In this document: one piece after another, positions 6,305 to 13,925 of the stretch
Layout of the letters: each line of letters starts with the position of its first letter
How positions within the stretch are numbered: the first letter of the stretch is position 1
IMG/VR virus record: IMGVR_UViG_3300046000_004086
Span: 1 to 20,741 of that record
DNA: 20,741 nucleotides
Reading direction: 5' to 3' (one strand)
Source of the DNA: a virus
Notes under the pieces: model-generated
Database searches by the model: none
What the model saw: the letters and a program-made list of their open reading frames with translations, nothing else
What the model was told of the DNA's origin: nothing
Position numbers and translations under genes: made by a program

Positions 6305-7849
6305 TTATGTGCGGCGGATTTGTTTGATTAAGTGGCGGCTTGGATCAAAGTTTTTGCTCCAAGTCAAAGTTTCTGCAACAATCTTCTCTCTTAGTTTTTT
6401 CTTTTTAGTCTTTGTGGGCAGAGTTTTTGTTTGCTTTGTAGGCAGTTTGGTCTTGCGACCTGTGTATCCAGGAACCTTGCCGGCTGCTCCTGAACCAGGG
6501 GCGTCTGCTGGAGCAGGTGCTGGTGGTCTACTAGCTCTTTTTGCTGTCTCAGCATCAACAACTGCTTTCATTCTTGGATGTAAATCTGTTCTTGCGGCAT
6601 ATTTGGATAATAGTTCATCCGGCGCTTTTGCCGTATCTCTAACTAAATTAGCTATTTGAACATCACTTGGTTGAGCGGCTGTCACTCCTGGTGCTGGTGC
6701 TGGTGCTGGTGCTGGCTCTGCTGCCGTGACTCCCAGTTGGTTTACAAAACTCAACAAGGCCTTGGCATCTTCTACTGACAGATTGGCCAATTCAACTTGT
6801 ATATCGTCCCAACTCAATTGGCCACGGCCCACATACTTGGTGCCAGCCTGTTTGCCCTTGGAGTAGGCCTGTGACATTCCGGTGAATGCACCTCTTGTGG
6901 CACCAGCAGCAGTTGAGAGCGCACGTGGTGTTGCAGCAATTACGTTTCCTGTGGCTTTTAGAGCTTGTTTGCCCTTGTCGTATGCTTGGCTCATTCTGCT
7001 TTTGTTTGGTACCACAGGTGCTACTGTAGGAGGCAAACGTTCTTCCAATGCACCAGCAGCCTTTTTAGACAATATCTGTTTGACTATTTCCAACTGCTTG
7101 GCGTCAAGAGCTTGAATGGATTGCACTAGAGGTTTGTTTTGCATCACTTGTGATGCGGCAATTTTAGCATACAACGGATCACTTGGAGAAATCTTTTGTC
7201 CACCAATGCTGACTGTTTCAGGCTTGCCACCAGTTGGGGTTCCTGCAATTGCTGATCCCAATGCACCGGTTGCGGGTTCTGCGGCAGGTTCTGTGCCAGC
7301 ACCGCCAGCAGGTGCTGATGAAAGTGCTTCAAGTTCTTTGTTTAGCGCATTGCGTCTTGTTTTGTAGGCTGCATCTAAATTGCGCAGTTCTGTTTTGACT
7401 GTGTCGGCATCTCGTGTGGCTGCTGCACCGCCACCACCGCCAGAAGCAGCAGGTGCAGGTGTGGCTGTTGCACTACCACCCGACGGCCCAGAAAAATCAC
7501 TAGGCACATAGGGCTTGCCGGTACGAGGATTGATTGTGTTAGATCCAATTGGCATTTCTGCTTTACCGCCGGCCTTGGCGCCAGATGTGTCACCATAGGC
7601 TGAGCCAGGCACTAAACTGCCAGCATCATCTTCGCCGCCGATGCCTTTTACTGATCCACGATAACCTTTTTTAATTGCTCGACCCAGGCCTTGCGGAACA
7701 CCTGCCACAGCGCCTGCTGTTTTGCCAATGCCTCCTAGAACGCCTCCAGCGGCTCGCCCAACCTGGTCCCAGCTAATTTCGTCAAGCTGTTGCTCGTTGA
7801 CTGGAGTGGTTGGTTTAAGTAAATCAGTGTATATCATTTTAGCGTTCAT
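6305..7849 (-). CDS. Conserved phage protein, low-complexity Ala/Gly/Pro-rich, function unknown
   Basis: I do not recognise a function for this 514-aa protein. Residues 18-50 (QLDEISWDQV followed by a Gly/Ala-rich stretch) resemble the modules in the 495-aa and lysin-type genes further right. Residues 86-141 and 180-210 are disordered Ser/Gly/Pro/Ala. Residues 150-175 are a charged helix. A 17-residue unit starting MSQAY-x-KGKQA occurs twice (286-302 and 325-341), linked by an Ala-rich hydrophobic segment. A PA-repeat follows at 379-387 and a very basic Lys/Thr tail at 463-490. The end (TWSKNFDPSRHLIKQIRRT) looks like a short conserved C-terminal module. It overlaps the 241-aa gene by 11 bases and ends the Dps operon. 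A scaffold-like or packaged internal protein is possible but unproven. Confidence 0.75.
   Translation of the reverse strand: MNAKMIYTDLLKPTTPVNEQQLDEISWDQVGRAAGGVLGGIGKTAGAVAGVPQGLGRAIKKGYRGSVKGIGGEDDAGSLVPGSAYGDTSGAKAGGKAEMPIGSNTINPRTGKPYVPSDFSGPSGGSATATPAPAASGGGGGAAATRDADTVKTELRNLDAAYKTRRNALNKELEALSSAPAGGAGTEPAAEPATGALGSAIAGTPTGGKPETVSIGGQKISPSDPLYAKIAASQVMQNKPLVQSIQALDAKQLEIVKQILSKKAAGALEERLPPTVAPVVPNKSRMSQAYDKGKQALKATGNVIAATPRALSTAAGATRGAFTGMSQAYSKGKQAGTKYVGRGQLSWDDIQVELANLSVEDAKALLSFVNQLGVTAAEPAPAPAPAPGVTAAQPSDVQIANLVRDTAKAPDELLSKYAARTDLHPRMKAVVDAETAKRASRPPAPAPADAPGSGAAGKVPGYTGRKTKLPTKQTKTLPTKTKKKKLREKIVAETLTWSKNFDPSRHLIKQIRRT
6690..6713 (-). repeat. Hexanucleotide tandem repeat, four GGTGCT units (plus strand)
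   Basis: Four exact GGTGCT copies lie in frame in the 514-aa gene and encode alternating Ala-Pro. Being a multiple of three, copy-number change by slippage would lengthen or shorten the linker without breaking the frame. Confidence 0.85.
6827..6994 (-). repeat. Two-copy protein repeat (MSQAY-x-KGKQA) within the 514-aa gene
   Basis: The units lie at 6947-6994 and 6827-6877. They share MSQAY, KGKQA and a trailing K-x-x-G, and are separated by a 23-residue Ala/Thr-rich stretch. The pattern suggests internal duplication with divergence. Confidence 0.7.
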
Positions 7850-8564
7850 CCAAATAATCTTGTTGGCTTGCTTGTTGAGCCTGTTGCTTCATTGCTCTGC
7901 GTTTTTGAAACAACTTTACTGCCATGTCAGCATGATCTAGTTTTTTAAATTTGCTGGGCATGGATCTATCACCTTGTCGCAGTTCAAATCCATCCTTTTC
8001 GTTGCCATAACATTCAAAGGTAACACCATATTCCATGGCGTAACTTTTTACCGGAGCAGATGATGTTTCTGACATGTCATTGATAGGCTGTTGTGGGTTG
8101 CCTAACTGAGTGTCTACTTTATCTTCAATGCCATGCACTGTGCTGGGATCTGTCAACTCGTAGTCATCTTCTTCAATTTCTTCTTCGGCTTGACCCTTTT
8201 CTATTGCGTCAACTGCTTTGTCTTTGAGTTCGCGGTCGACTCGAACTTTCTTTTCCAGTTGATCAAGATATTGTGTAAGGTCTTTCTTGACCTTGCTCAA
8301 CATATCTTCTTCAACTTCTTGCATGGCTTCTTCTAGTGCAGATTTTTTAGGCTCTACGGAATCACCTACCATGTATCCATCCATTGGATGTGCTGGATCT
8401 TTTTTGGCACGCAACGCAGGACTGGCTGATTTGGGTTTGAACAATGCCGGCAACTGCGGCACACCTTTTTGTTGTGTGTTAAGCCCATGCTTGACACCCA
8501 CCGGAGTAAGTTTGCCTTCTACTGCCGCAAGGCGTTCCAGTATTGATCTAATGTCTGAACTCAT
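7839..8564 (-). CDS. Conserved phage protein, acidic and helical, function unknown
   Basis: The 241-aa protein begins MSSDIRSILERLAAVEGKLTP, a short amphipathic helix. Residues 20-75 are a proline-containing linker (GVPQLPALFKPK, HPMDGYMVG). Residues 77-135 form a highly charged helix rich in Glu and Lys (EEAMQEVEEDMLSKVKKDL), likely coiled coil. Residues 172-225 look like a small alpha/beta domain (YGVTFECYGNEKDGFELRQG, then KKLDHADMAVKLFQKRR). I recall similar proteins only as hypothetical proteins of marine phages. Its ATG overlaps the Dps stop as ATGA, so it is translationally coupled to Dps; whether the proteins interact cannot be read. Confidence 0.8.
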   Translation of the reverse strand: MSSDIRSILERLAAVEGKLTPVGVKHGLNTQQKGVPQLPALFKPKSASPALRAKKDPAHPMDGYMVGDSVEPKKSALEEAMQEVEEDMLSKVKKDLTQYLDQLEKKVRVDRELKDKAVDAIEKGQAEEEIEEDDYELTDPSTVHGIEDKVDTQLGNPQQPINDMSETSSAPVKSYAMEYGVTFECYGNEKDGFELRQGDRSMPSKFKKLDHADMAVKLFQKRRAMKQQAQQASQQDYLDER

Positions 8565-9001
8565 GCTCTTTCTTCTTTCAGGTAACTTCTCAGCATCCAG
8601 CCATGCTTTTGATGAGCATCGATGCGTTCAGCAATGAAGTTAGCAATACCTTGCTGATTTTCTTCAGTTGCTACTTGGAAGACTTGATTGAGAAGATCCA
8701 GCATTTGGCCGTTGTTGGCCAGGAGTTCTTCTAGCATGAGTCGGGCACGTGGAATTTTTGTTTGGCCCTGTATTTTTGTTAATTCTACAAATCGTTCAAA
8801 ACTACCAGGAGCATAATCGCCCAAGGCACGTATGTATTCTGCTGTGGGATCTGTGGCACCATAAACATCGTCATGGATTGCGTCAAAGAAAGCGTGGAGC
8901 TGGCCAAAGTCTGGGCCTTCTACGTTCCAGTGGAACTGTTTGGCTTTTAAAGCAAAAGCTTCTTCAGTTGCCAGGAGTGTTTTTAAAGCGTCCGCTAACA
9001 T
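8561..9001 (-). CDS. dps: Dps-like ferritin (starvation DNA-protection protein)
   Basis: The 146-aa protein has the Dps signature. All four ferroxidase ligands are present with the spacing of E. coli Dps: H24 in FHWN, H36 in LHAFF, D51 and E55 in TDPTAEYIRALG (E. coli H51, H63, D78, E82). D40 matches the additional conserved acidic position. Dps forms 12-subunit shells that oxidise iron with hydrogen peroxide and store it, and many bind DNA. The start at 9001 is supported by the Dps N-terminus (MLADALKTLLATEEAFALKA) and an AAGGAAT element just upstream; the longer in-frame ATG at 9061 adds an unrelated basic stretch. There is no long basic N-terminal tail, so DNA binding by the classical route is doubtful. 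It overlaps the 70-aa gene upstream by 38 bases. Confidence 0.92.
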   Translation of the reverse strand: MLADALKTLLATEEAFALKAKQFHWNVEGPDFGQLHAFFDAIHDDVYGATDPTAEYIRALGDYAPGSFERFVELTKIQGQTKIPRARLMLEELLANNGQMLDLLNQVFQVATEENQQGIANFIAERIDAHQKHGWMLRSYLKEERA

Positions 9002-9176
9002 TCTTATTCCTTTTGTATTCCTTGGGCGTGTTAGGCGTAGGATCAGTTGTATATTTACCACTCAACAAGGATCCGCCTGATCTTGACACCATGCCTAATG
9101 CCTGGCTCACAGGTGCTATACTACCAGCACTGGTACCGCCCACTGACGCATTTTCCATAATTTCTTGAATTTTCAT
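8964..9176 (-). CDS. Small conserved phage protein (70 aa), function unknown
   Basis: This 70-residue protein starts MKIQEIMENASVGGTSAGSI and ends in a basic KEYKRNKNVSGRFKN tail. The N-terminal MKI-x-E-I-M-E-x-A pattern resembles the opening of other short phage proteins, and the Gly/Ser-rich middle suggests disorder. I take it as real because its ATG overlaps the preceding stop by one base (TAATG, 9174-9178), it bridges two clear genes in one operon and its tail looks composed, not random. Its last 38 bases overlap the Dps start in a different frame. Confidence 0.68.
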   Translation of the reverse strand: MKIQEIMENASVGGTSAGSIAPVSQALGMVSRSGGSLLSGKYTTDPTPNTPKEYKRNKNVSGRFKNTPGN

Positions 9177-9460
9177 TACAGTATTTCCAACTCGCCGCCA
9201 CTGTCTATCATGCCAGGACCATCAACCACACGCCAATTCAGCTGTTGTATCGACGCTAATGTTCCAGGCAATAATTCGTAGCGCAACTTGTACTTACCTG
9301 GTTCTCCGGCAATTTGGAAAGACTCTTCCAGGTGCTGATTGCGCCAGACCCATGTGCGTTCTGTAAACAATTCATTATTGACGTAAGCTCTGTAGGTTGG
9401 AGGATCAGTCCAGCCTTGGCAATAAACCTCGCAAATTACCTTGACAAACTTTTTGTTCAT
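9176..9460 (-). CDS. Small beta-rich phage protein, function unknown
   Basis: The 94-aa protein from the ATG at 9460 (MNKKFVKVICEVYC) has alternating hydrophobic strands and aromatic residues (RTWVWRNQHLEESFQI, KYKLRYELLPG, NWRVVDG), suggesting a compact beta-sandwich with possible ligand- or protein-binding role. An ATG at 9475 would add five residues. I prefer 9460 because a late-promoter-like octamer at 9466-9473 overlaps the longer version. No Shine-Dalgarno fits either. It is the first gene of the leftward Dps chain and diverges from the radical SAM operon. Confidence 0.7.
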   Translation of the reverse strand: MNKKFVKVICEVYCQGWTDPPTYRAYVNNELFTERTWVWRNQHLEESFQIAGEPGKYKLRYELLPGTLASIQQLNWRVVDGPGMIDSGGELEIL

Positions 9461-9465
9461 AAAGA

Positions 9466-9473
9466 TATTTATC
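9466..9473 (-). promoter_or_regulatory. Late-promoter-like octamer GATAAATA, leftward
   Basis: On the minus strand this is GATAAATA, one mismatch from TATAAATA. With T4 late geometry the start point would fall on the A of the ATG at 9460, giving a leaderless message for the Dps chain. Confidence 0.45.
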
Positions 9474-9485
9474 ATTAAGTGGGTC

Positions 9486-9493
9486 TATAAATA
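9486..9493 (+). promoter_or_regulatory. T4-type late promoter TATAAATA, rightward
   Basis: An exact TATAAATA lies only four bases before the ATG at 9498. With T4 geometry the transcript would begin at about 9499, so the radical SAM message would be leaderless or would use a slightly shifted start point. Confidence 0.6.
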
Positions 9494-9497
9494 TTGC

Positions 9498-10544
9498 ATG
9501 CTAAAACTGAATGATATACGCAAAGTACATGTGGAATTGACCACTAGATGCAATGCCAGATGCCCCATGTGCATGAGAAACTATCGAGGGTATGATTACA
9601 ACAGTGGGTACCCGTTATGTGAACTCAGTGTTGGGGATTTCAAGAAGATTCTAACTCCTGACGTTTTAGCACAGCTGATTCAACCTGACCCGCCTATTGG
9701 CGATCGTGTGCCAATCATATACGAATTTAGAGGTGTGGCGTTCAATGGAAATCTAGGTGATTTCGCTTCTGCACGTGATGCTGTTGAAATAGTAGAATAC
9801 CTGGTTGAGCACCGGGTACCTGTTATTATCAATACAAACGGATCAGTTCGCAGTCCAGAATGGTGGGCAAGACTGGCTCTACCCAAAGTTACAGTGGGTT
9901 TTGCTATTGATGGCCTAGCAGACACACATCATTTGTATCGCCAAGACACAGATTGGCATAGAATAATTTCACATGCTCAAGCATTAATTGACGCTGGTGG
10001 GCAAGCCATATGGAGATTTGTGCCATTTGATCACAATCGTCATCAGGAACAGGCCTGTAGAGACATGGCCGCACGAATGGGTTTTGCAAAGTTTGAAAAT
10101 ATCTACGATGGAAGAGACCGTACGTCGGTATACAATCGAGATGGCACCTTCAGTCACAAAATTGGTCCAGACCCTGGCAGTCTTACCAATCAAACAGTGC
10201 ATCCTTTTTTGGAAAGCCATATCACTTGGTACGACGCCAAAACAATCACACATCACAAAGATACCCCTGTACTAGACATGCAGTGTCATCACAAACGCAA
10301 TCGAGAAATATACATAGCCGCTGACGGTTCTGTTTATCCCTGTTGCTTTTTGGGATTTTACCCACACACCATGAATCATCCTGGCAACCAAGAATTGGCG
10401 CCGTTGGTAACAGAAAACAATGCATTGGAATATCCTCTTGAACACTGCCTTGAGTGGTTTGATCGTGTGGAACAAACATGGGATGCGGCCAGTATCTCTG
10501 CTGGTAGAACTTATCAGTGTGTGGTAACTTGCAATCAAACATGA
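9498..10544 (+). CDS. Radical SAM protein with SPASM-like C-terminal cysteines
   Basis: The 348-aa protein carries the CxxxCxxC iron-sulfur motif (C18, C22, C25 in TTRCNARCPMC) that binds the 4Fe-4S cluster and SAM. Later cysteines at 263, 282, 283, 317, 341 and 345, with the setting YIAADGSVYPCC, match the SPASM/twitch region that holds auxiliary clusters. Related proteins act on peptides, sugars or small metabolites; the substrate is not visible. The start at 9498 places HVELTTRCNARC at the normal distance from the N-terminus, and the longer in-frame ATG at 9441 would cross the divergent promoter and overlap the neighbour. It opens a four-gene operon with a methyltransferase and two glycosyltransferase-like genes. 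Confidence 0.9.
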   Translation: MLKLNDIRKVHVELTTRCNARCPMCMRNYRGYDYNSGYPLCELSVGDFKKILTPDVLAQLIQPDPPIGDRVPIIYEFRGVAFNGNLGDFASARDAVEIVEYLVEHRVPVIINTNGSVRSPEWWARLALPKVTVGFAIDGLADTHHLYRQDTDWHRIISHAQALIDAGGQAIWRFVPFDHNRHQEQACRDMAARMGFAKFENIYDGRDRTSVYNRDGTFSHKIGPDPGSLTNQTVHPFLESHITWYDAKTITHHKDTPVLDMQCHHKRNREIYIAADGSVYPCCFLGFYPHTMNHPGNQELAPLVTENNALEYPLEHCLEWFDRVEQTWDAASISAGRTYQCVVTCNQT

Positions 10545-11152
10545 ATAAAGATCTACAGCGATTTATGAGTCAGTTTTATCGACAGTCCATACAACCTAAA
10601 AATAGTGATCGTGGATTTAGCAGCTACGACGGCACTCAATATTTGAGAGATAACATAATTAAGTTGTTTGAAAAACACAGTATTCAAAGTGTATTTGATG
10701 CTGGATGCAATGATTGCGGATGGGCAAATGCTCTGGCGCAATATGTTGATTATCATGGCGGCGACATTGCTCCAGGATTAATTGCAGAAGCCTGGGCCAA
10801 TTGGCCAGACCTAGACATTCAAATTCACGACATTACTACAGATCCAATACCCAGTGTGGATGCAGTGTTAATGCGAGATGTTACTATACATCTAAGTCAT
10901 TCTGACAGACACAAAGTAATAAAAAATTGGATCAGCAGCGGAGTACCATGGATGTTAATGACACATTGTTTGGACCATAGTGAAAATATCATGTTTGATG
11001 AATACACAACCCAATTTCCAGTTTATCAAATAAACTGGAGCATAGAGCCGTGGAATTTTCCACAGCCAGTTGACTGCGCAAATGAAATGCCCGGTGGTAA
11101 CGGCCGTGTGTTAGGTCTTTGGCACAGAGATCAAATTATCAATTTGTTATGA
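10541..11152 (+). CDS. Class I SAM-dependent methyltransferase
   Basis: The 203-aa protein has motif I VFDAGCNDCG (51-60), the D-x-G-C type SAM loop, then YHGGDIAPGLI (71-81) with the acidic ribose ligand in GGDIA, and DAVLMRDVTIHLS (107-119) as motif II/post-II, similar to small-molecule and sugar methyltransferases. N-terminal residues 1-35 (FMSQFYRQSI, SDRGFSSYDG) probably cover the substrate site. The ATG overlaps the radical SAM stop as ATGA; an in-frame ATG at 10517 lies within the upstream gene and is rejected. The family is clear, but the acceptor is unknown. Given the neighbours, O-methylation of a sugar is a reasonable inference. Confidence 0.85.
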   Translation: MNKDLQRFMSQFYRQSIQPKNSDRGFSSYDGTQYLRDNIIKLFEKHSIQSVFDAGCNDCGWANALAQYVDYHGGDIAPGLIAEAWANWPDLDIQIHDITTDPIPSVDAVLMRDVTIHLSHSDRHKVIKNWISSGVPWMLMTHCLDHSENIMFDEYTTQFPVYQINWSIEPWNFPQPVDCANEMPGGNGRVLGLWHRDQIINLL

Positions 11153-12018
11153 CTGTAGCAAGAGTATTGTTCCTAGCACGATATCGTGTGCCACATGCGT
11201 GTTTTGCCATGCAGTGGGACCATAATTTACTGGGTATAGATTACACCATAATAGCGTCACCAGTGCCGCAACATGAACTGTGGCCAGTGTTTGAACGCTA
11301 TGGTATTGATACTTCACGGTTAAAATACATGAATGACAGTGTGATATACGAACAGTATCCTGAAGTCAACAACTGGGTGTTCGACAATGACTATCGAGGT
11401 TGGTGGTTGCGACAACAAGCAATCAAACTGGCCTACAGAGACCTGTTGGAAGAAGATGTCATACTCATGCATGACTGTGACACTTTTATGATTGAACCTT
11501 ATAGATGTTGGGATGGTGAACAATTGAATTATCTTGTGATACCTGACACCAAACACGGCAGCTATAATGGGGTATTTGAAAGTATTACTGGATTGCCAGA
11601 AGCCAGCCCGCATTGTTTTGTAACAGAACTAGTGCCTGTACTGCGCACACACTGGCTTGAATTGCGCAAACTGTTGGCTCAACGTTGGCCTGACAAACTG
11701 TGGCTGGACGCTATCATTGACGCTGTTCCTGGCATGCCCACAATACCCCCCTGGGGCACAGGCGAAATAATCAAATGGTTTTCAGAATATGAATTGATAG
11801 GAAACTGGGCAGCATGTTGTGATTCCATCAACTACACTTTTCAGAAACGTTTTGAATACAATAAATTGGAGCTGTTGTCTACATTGAATGCCAGGGAATT
11901 CAATTCAGTTTGCGATGCTGTGCCCGACCTAAGTCAAAGCATGCAACTTGATTGGGACACATTGGACATACCCAACTTTGAACATTATCAACACATGGTA
12001 AAGCAATGTACACAATGA
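11149..12018 (+). CDS. Glycosyltransferase-like protein (DUF6492-like), with DxD-type motif
   Basis: The 289-aa product resembles GT-A-fold glycosyltransferases of the DUF6492 kind. Residues 85-115 hold WWLRQQAIKLAYRDLLEEDVILM followed by HDCDTFMI; the D-x-D (D109-C-D111) fits metal/nucleotide-sugar binding. A later SYNGVFESITGLP and PPWGTGEIIKWFSEYE could form the acceptor side. A homologous arrangement is seen in the minus-strand gene at 14431-15276. The ATG overlaps the methyltransferase stop as ATGA; the longer ATG at 11119 is inside the previous gene. Sugar donor and acceptor unknown. Confidence 0.75.
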   Translation: MTVARVLFLARYRVPHACFAMQWDHNLLGIDYTIIASPVPQHELWPVFERYGIDTSRLKYMNDSVIYEQYPEVNNWVFDNDYRGWWLRQQAIKLAYRDLLEEDVILMHDCDTFMIEPYRCWDGEQLNYLVIPDTKHGSYNGVFESITGLPEASPHCFVTELVPVLRTHWLELRKLLAQRWPDKLWLDAIIDAVPGMPTIPPWGTGEIIKWFSEYELIGNWAACCDSINYTFQKRFEYNKLELLSTLNAREFNSVCDAVPDLSQSMQLDWDTLDIPNFEHYQHMVKQCTQ

Positions 12019-13133
12019 CATATCCAGCAAAGTTCCGATATCCTGTGTATCAGCCTGCATCACAAAGCATTGATGTCACAGCTGACTGGGGTCAGGGTAG
12101 ATTTGAAACTACCAATGATCCTGCGTTAGCACTGAGTCAGCCCTGGTCTGTGGCAGCAGTTCGTGTGCTGTGCAACGAGCCCGGCGTGTTTGATTATGAT
12201 CCAGCATTGGCTGACATGGATCTCAGCCAGTTTGATTTGGTACTGCTAAGTGACATTGAATACTACAGTGTTAAAGAAATACGTGCCTGGATTGGAAAAA
12301 ACAAAATTCAACGTTATGTGTTGGCCCTGGGCGGTCTTGTGCAAGGAGAAGAATTGGATCAGTCCTGCATGGTATATCGCCCTTGGTGGGCTTACAATCT
12401 CTTACGACACAACGAATACCAAGACACTTATCAAGATCAAAAACCCTACATGTTTGAAGCACTGTTAGGAGCACGTAGACCGCACCGTGACTATGTGATG
12501 ATGGCCATGGACAAAACTGCACTGTTGGATCGTAGCATTGTGACCTACAGAGACTGCTTTGAAGGCAAATTGATTGACAGAAACTGTGATCAATTTCAAC
12601 AGACTTTTTATGACACTCCGCTAAAGTGGCCTTACGTGAGTGCAAACTTAGATCCTGCATGGGAAGTCACACACAACATCACTCGCAGTATCAGTCCTTA
12701 TGTGCCTTGGAACATCTATCAACGCAGTCATTACAGCATTGTTTGTGAAACACTGGGCACTGGCACAACATTTTTCTGGAGTGAAAAAGTTACCAAGTGT
12801 TTGCTGGCCAGAAGAATTTTTGTGTTTTTTGGCGCACAAGGATTTCTCGCTCGCATGCGCGAACTGGGGTTTGAAACATTTAGCAGTATCCTTGACGAAA
12901 GCTACGATGAACATCCTGTTGACAGCATAAGATTTGAACGTGCCATGCATCAGGTATTGCAGTTGGCGTATTTTGAAAATCCCAAAGTGCTGTACGAACG
13001 CATACAAACCATATTGGATCACAATCAATCTAGATTGCGCAGTTACCAGATTCAATTTCAAGCCACAATGTCTGATCTACTGCATCAACACATCGAAGGC
13101 GGGCATTGGTTATGGGATGACGAAGTGAGTTGA
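12015..13133 (+). CDS. Glycosyltransferase-like protein (GT10/fucosyltransferase-like C-terminus)
   Basis: The 372-aa protein begins at the ATG at 12015, overlapping the previous stop as ATGA; the ATG three codons upstream (12006) is also possible. The central FEALLGARRPHRDYVM (about 147-162) and the C-terminal HYSIVCET followed by FFWSEKVTKCLLARRIFVFFG (about 239-273) and LARMRELGFETF are recognisable: the E-T-x(n)-S-E-K-x-x-K-x-L-L-A pattern resembles the nucleotide-binding region of GT10 and related GT-B enzymes. The N-terminal half (DLSQFDLVLLSDIEYY, RYVLALGG) fits a first Rossmann-like domain. Last gene of the plus operon; its final 24 bases overlap the convergent SGNH-like gene, so there is no room for a terminator. 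Confidence 0.72.
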   Translation: MTYPAKFRYPVYQPASQSIDVTADWGQGRFETTNDPALALSQPWSVAAVRVLCNEPGVFDYDPALADMDLSQFDLVLLSDIEYYSVKEIRAWIGKNKIQRYVLALGGLVQGEELDQSCMVYRPWWAYNLLRHNEYQDTYQDQKPYMFEALLGARRPHRDYVMMAMDKTALLDRSIVTYRDCFEGKLIDRNCDQFQQTFYDTPLKWPYVSANLDPAWEVTHNITRSISPYVPWNIYQRSHYSIVCETLGTGTTFFWSEKVTKCLLARRIFVFFGAQGFLARMRELGFETFSSILDESYDEHPVDSIRFERAMHQVLQLAYFENPKVLYERIQTILDHNQSRLRSYQIQFQATMSDLLHQHIEGGHWLWDDEVS

Positions 13134-13925
13134 AATGTGCTGATAGAAGTTTTCAGCAATTTTTTCCTGTCCTTCGGGGCCAGAATGATATCCAGGATCG
13201 TCTCCTGAAAATGGGTAACTGCCGCATATGGCTTGAGGACTTTTAGTTGTGTCTAGCTGTATGAAGTGATCAGGGATAAGTTTTGGAAACGCATCACGCC
13301 ATAGGTTATGATTGTCAGGATCAAATGGCCACAGCAAGTTGGGCAACACCAAGAACTGGATGTCATCTAGGAACATAGAGATCACACCTTCGCGAATCAT
13401 CCACTCATCCTGTTGCTTTTTCCAAGCATTGTCGTAGATTGAATCAATCCAGTGCCGTATGCCGTTCTGCGCTTGTTTGGTAATGCGGCCCTGTCTGTAG
13501 GGATGATCAAAGTTTTCTGCAAGAGTAAAAATAGTTTCACAAATCATGTTTGACGGTTCCCGACCATAGTTTACATTGCGGATGCCATCTTGTCTATTGT
13601 AGCCATTGCCCAGTTTTCTATTTTGTAAGTGACGCTCTAGTGGAGGGTTTTCTCCGGCACTGGGTGCTTGAGTCCAGTCGTAGGGCACTGAATTGGCAGG
13701 TATTTCCATACGATCCCAAAAGGTAGGACCAATCACAGCAAAGTCTGGACGCTGTCTGCGTATTTCATCTATCTGTATGCGTATGCCGCCGTTTGAACAG
13801 CCTTGGCGTGCCAGGTTGACCAATTCCCAGCCACCTAGTTTTTCAGCCAGACGTTCACTCCAAGCAGTGCCTGGCAAAGTTTGACTTACGGCCGAAAACG
13901 AGCAGCCTGCTACCATTAATTTCAT
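13110..13925 (-). CDS. SGNH/GDSL hydrolase-like protein
   Basis: The 271-aa protein shows SGNH blocks: MVAGCSFSA (4-12) as block I with candidate nucleophile Ser9 (a G-C-S variant of the usual G-D-S), NLARQGCSNGGI (37-48) supplying the block II Gly and block III Asn, FAVIGPTFWDRME (62-74) as the strand before the oxyanion area, and DPGYHSGPEGQ (243-253) as block V with His247. In the standard family the last acid and base are D-x-x-H; here D243 and H247 are four apart. Such enzymes remove or add acyl groups on sugars and lipids. Its ATG overlaps the deacetylase stop as ATGA. Ester hydrolysis or acyl transfer on a glycan is inferred from context. Confidence 0.73.
   Translation of the reverse strand: MKLMVAGCSFSAVSQTLPGTAWSERLAEKLGGWELVNLARQGCSNGGIRIQIDEIRRQRPDFAVIGPTFWDRMEIPANSVPYDWTQAPSAGENPPLERHLQNRKLGNGYNRQDGIRNVNYGREPSNMICETIFTLAENFDHPYRQGRITKQAQNGIRHWIDSIYDNAWKKQQDEWMIREGVISMFLDDIQFLVLPNLLWPFDPDNHNLWRDAFPKLIPDHFIQLDTTKSPQAICGSYPFSGDDPGYHSGPEGQEKIAENFYQHISTHFVIP

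Noticed and set aside
7400-7460. Gly/Ala codon-rich tract as a transferred high-GC island
   Set aside because: The local GC rise is explained by GCN and GGN codons of a disordered stretch.
9002-9061. Longer start (9061) for Dps
   Set aside because: The added residues are basic and unlike Dps N-termini, and lie inside the 70-aa gene. The ATG at 9001 has a purine-rich element upstream.
9441-9497. Longer start (9441) for the radical SAM gene
   Set aside because: It would overlap the divergent gene and read through the promoter octamers; the Cys motif is at a normal distance from the ATG at 9498.
12648-13061. A 137-aa minus-strand frame under the glycosyltransferase-like gene
   Set aside because: Composition and lack of motifs mark it as a shadow of the plus-strand gene, which has coherent family motifs.
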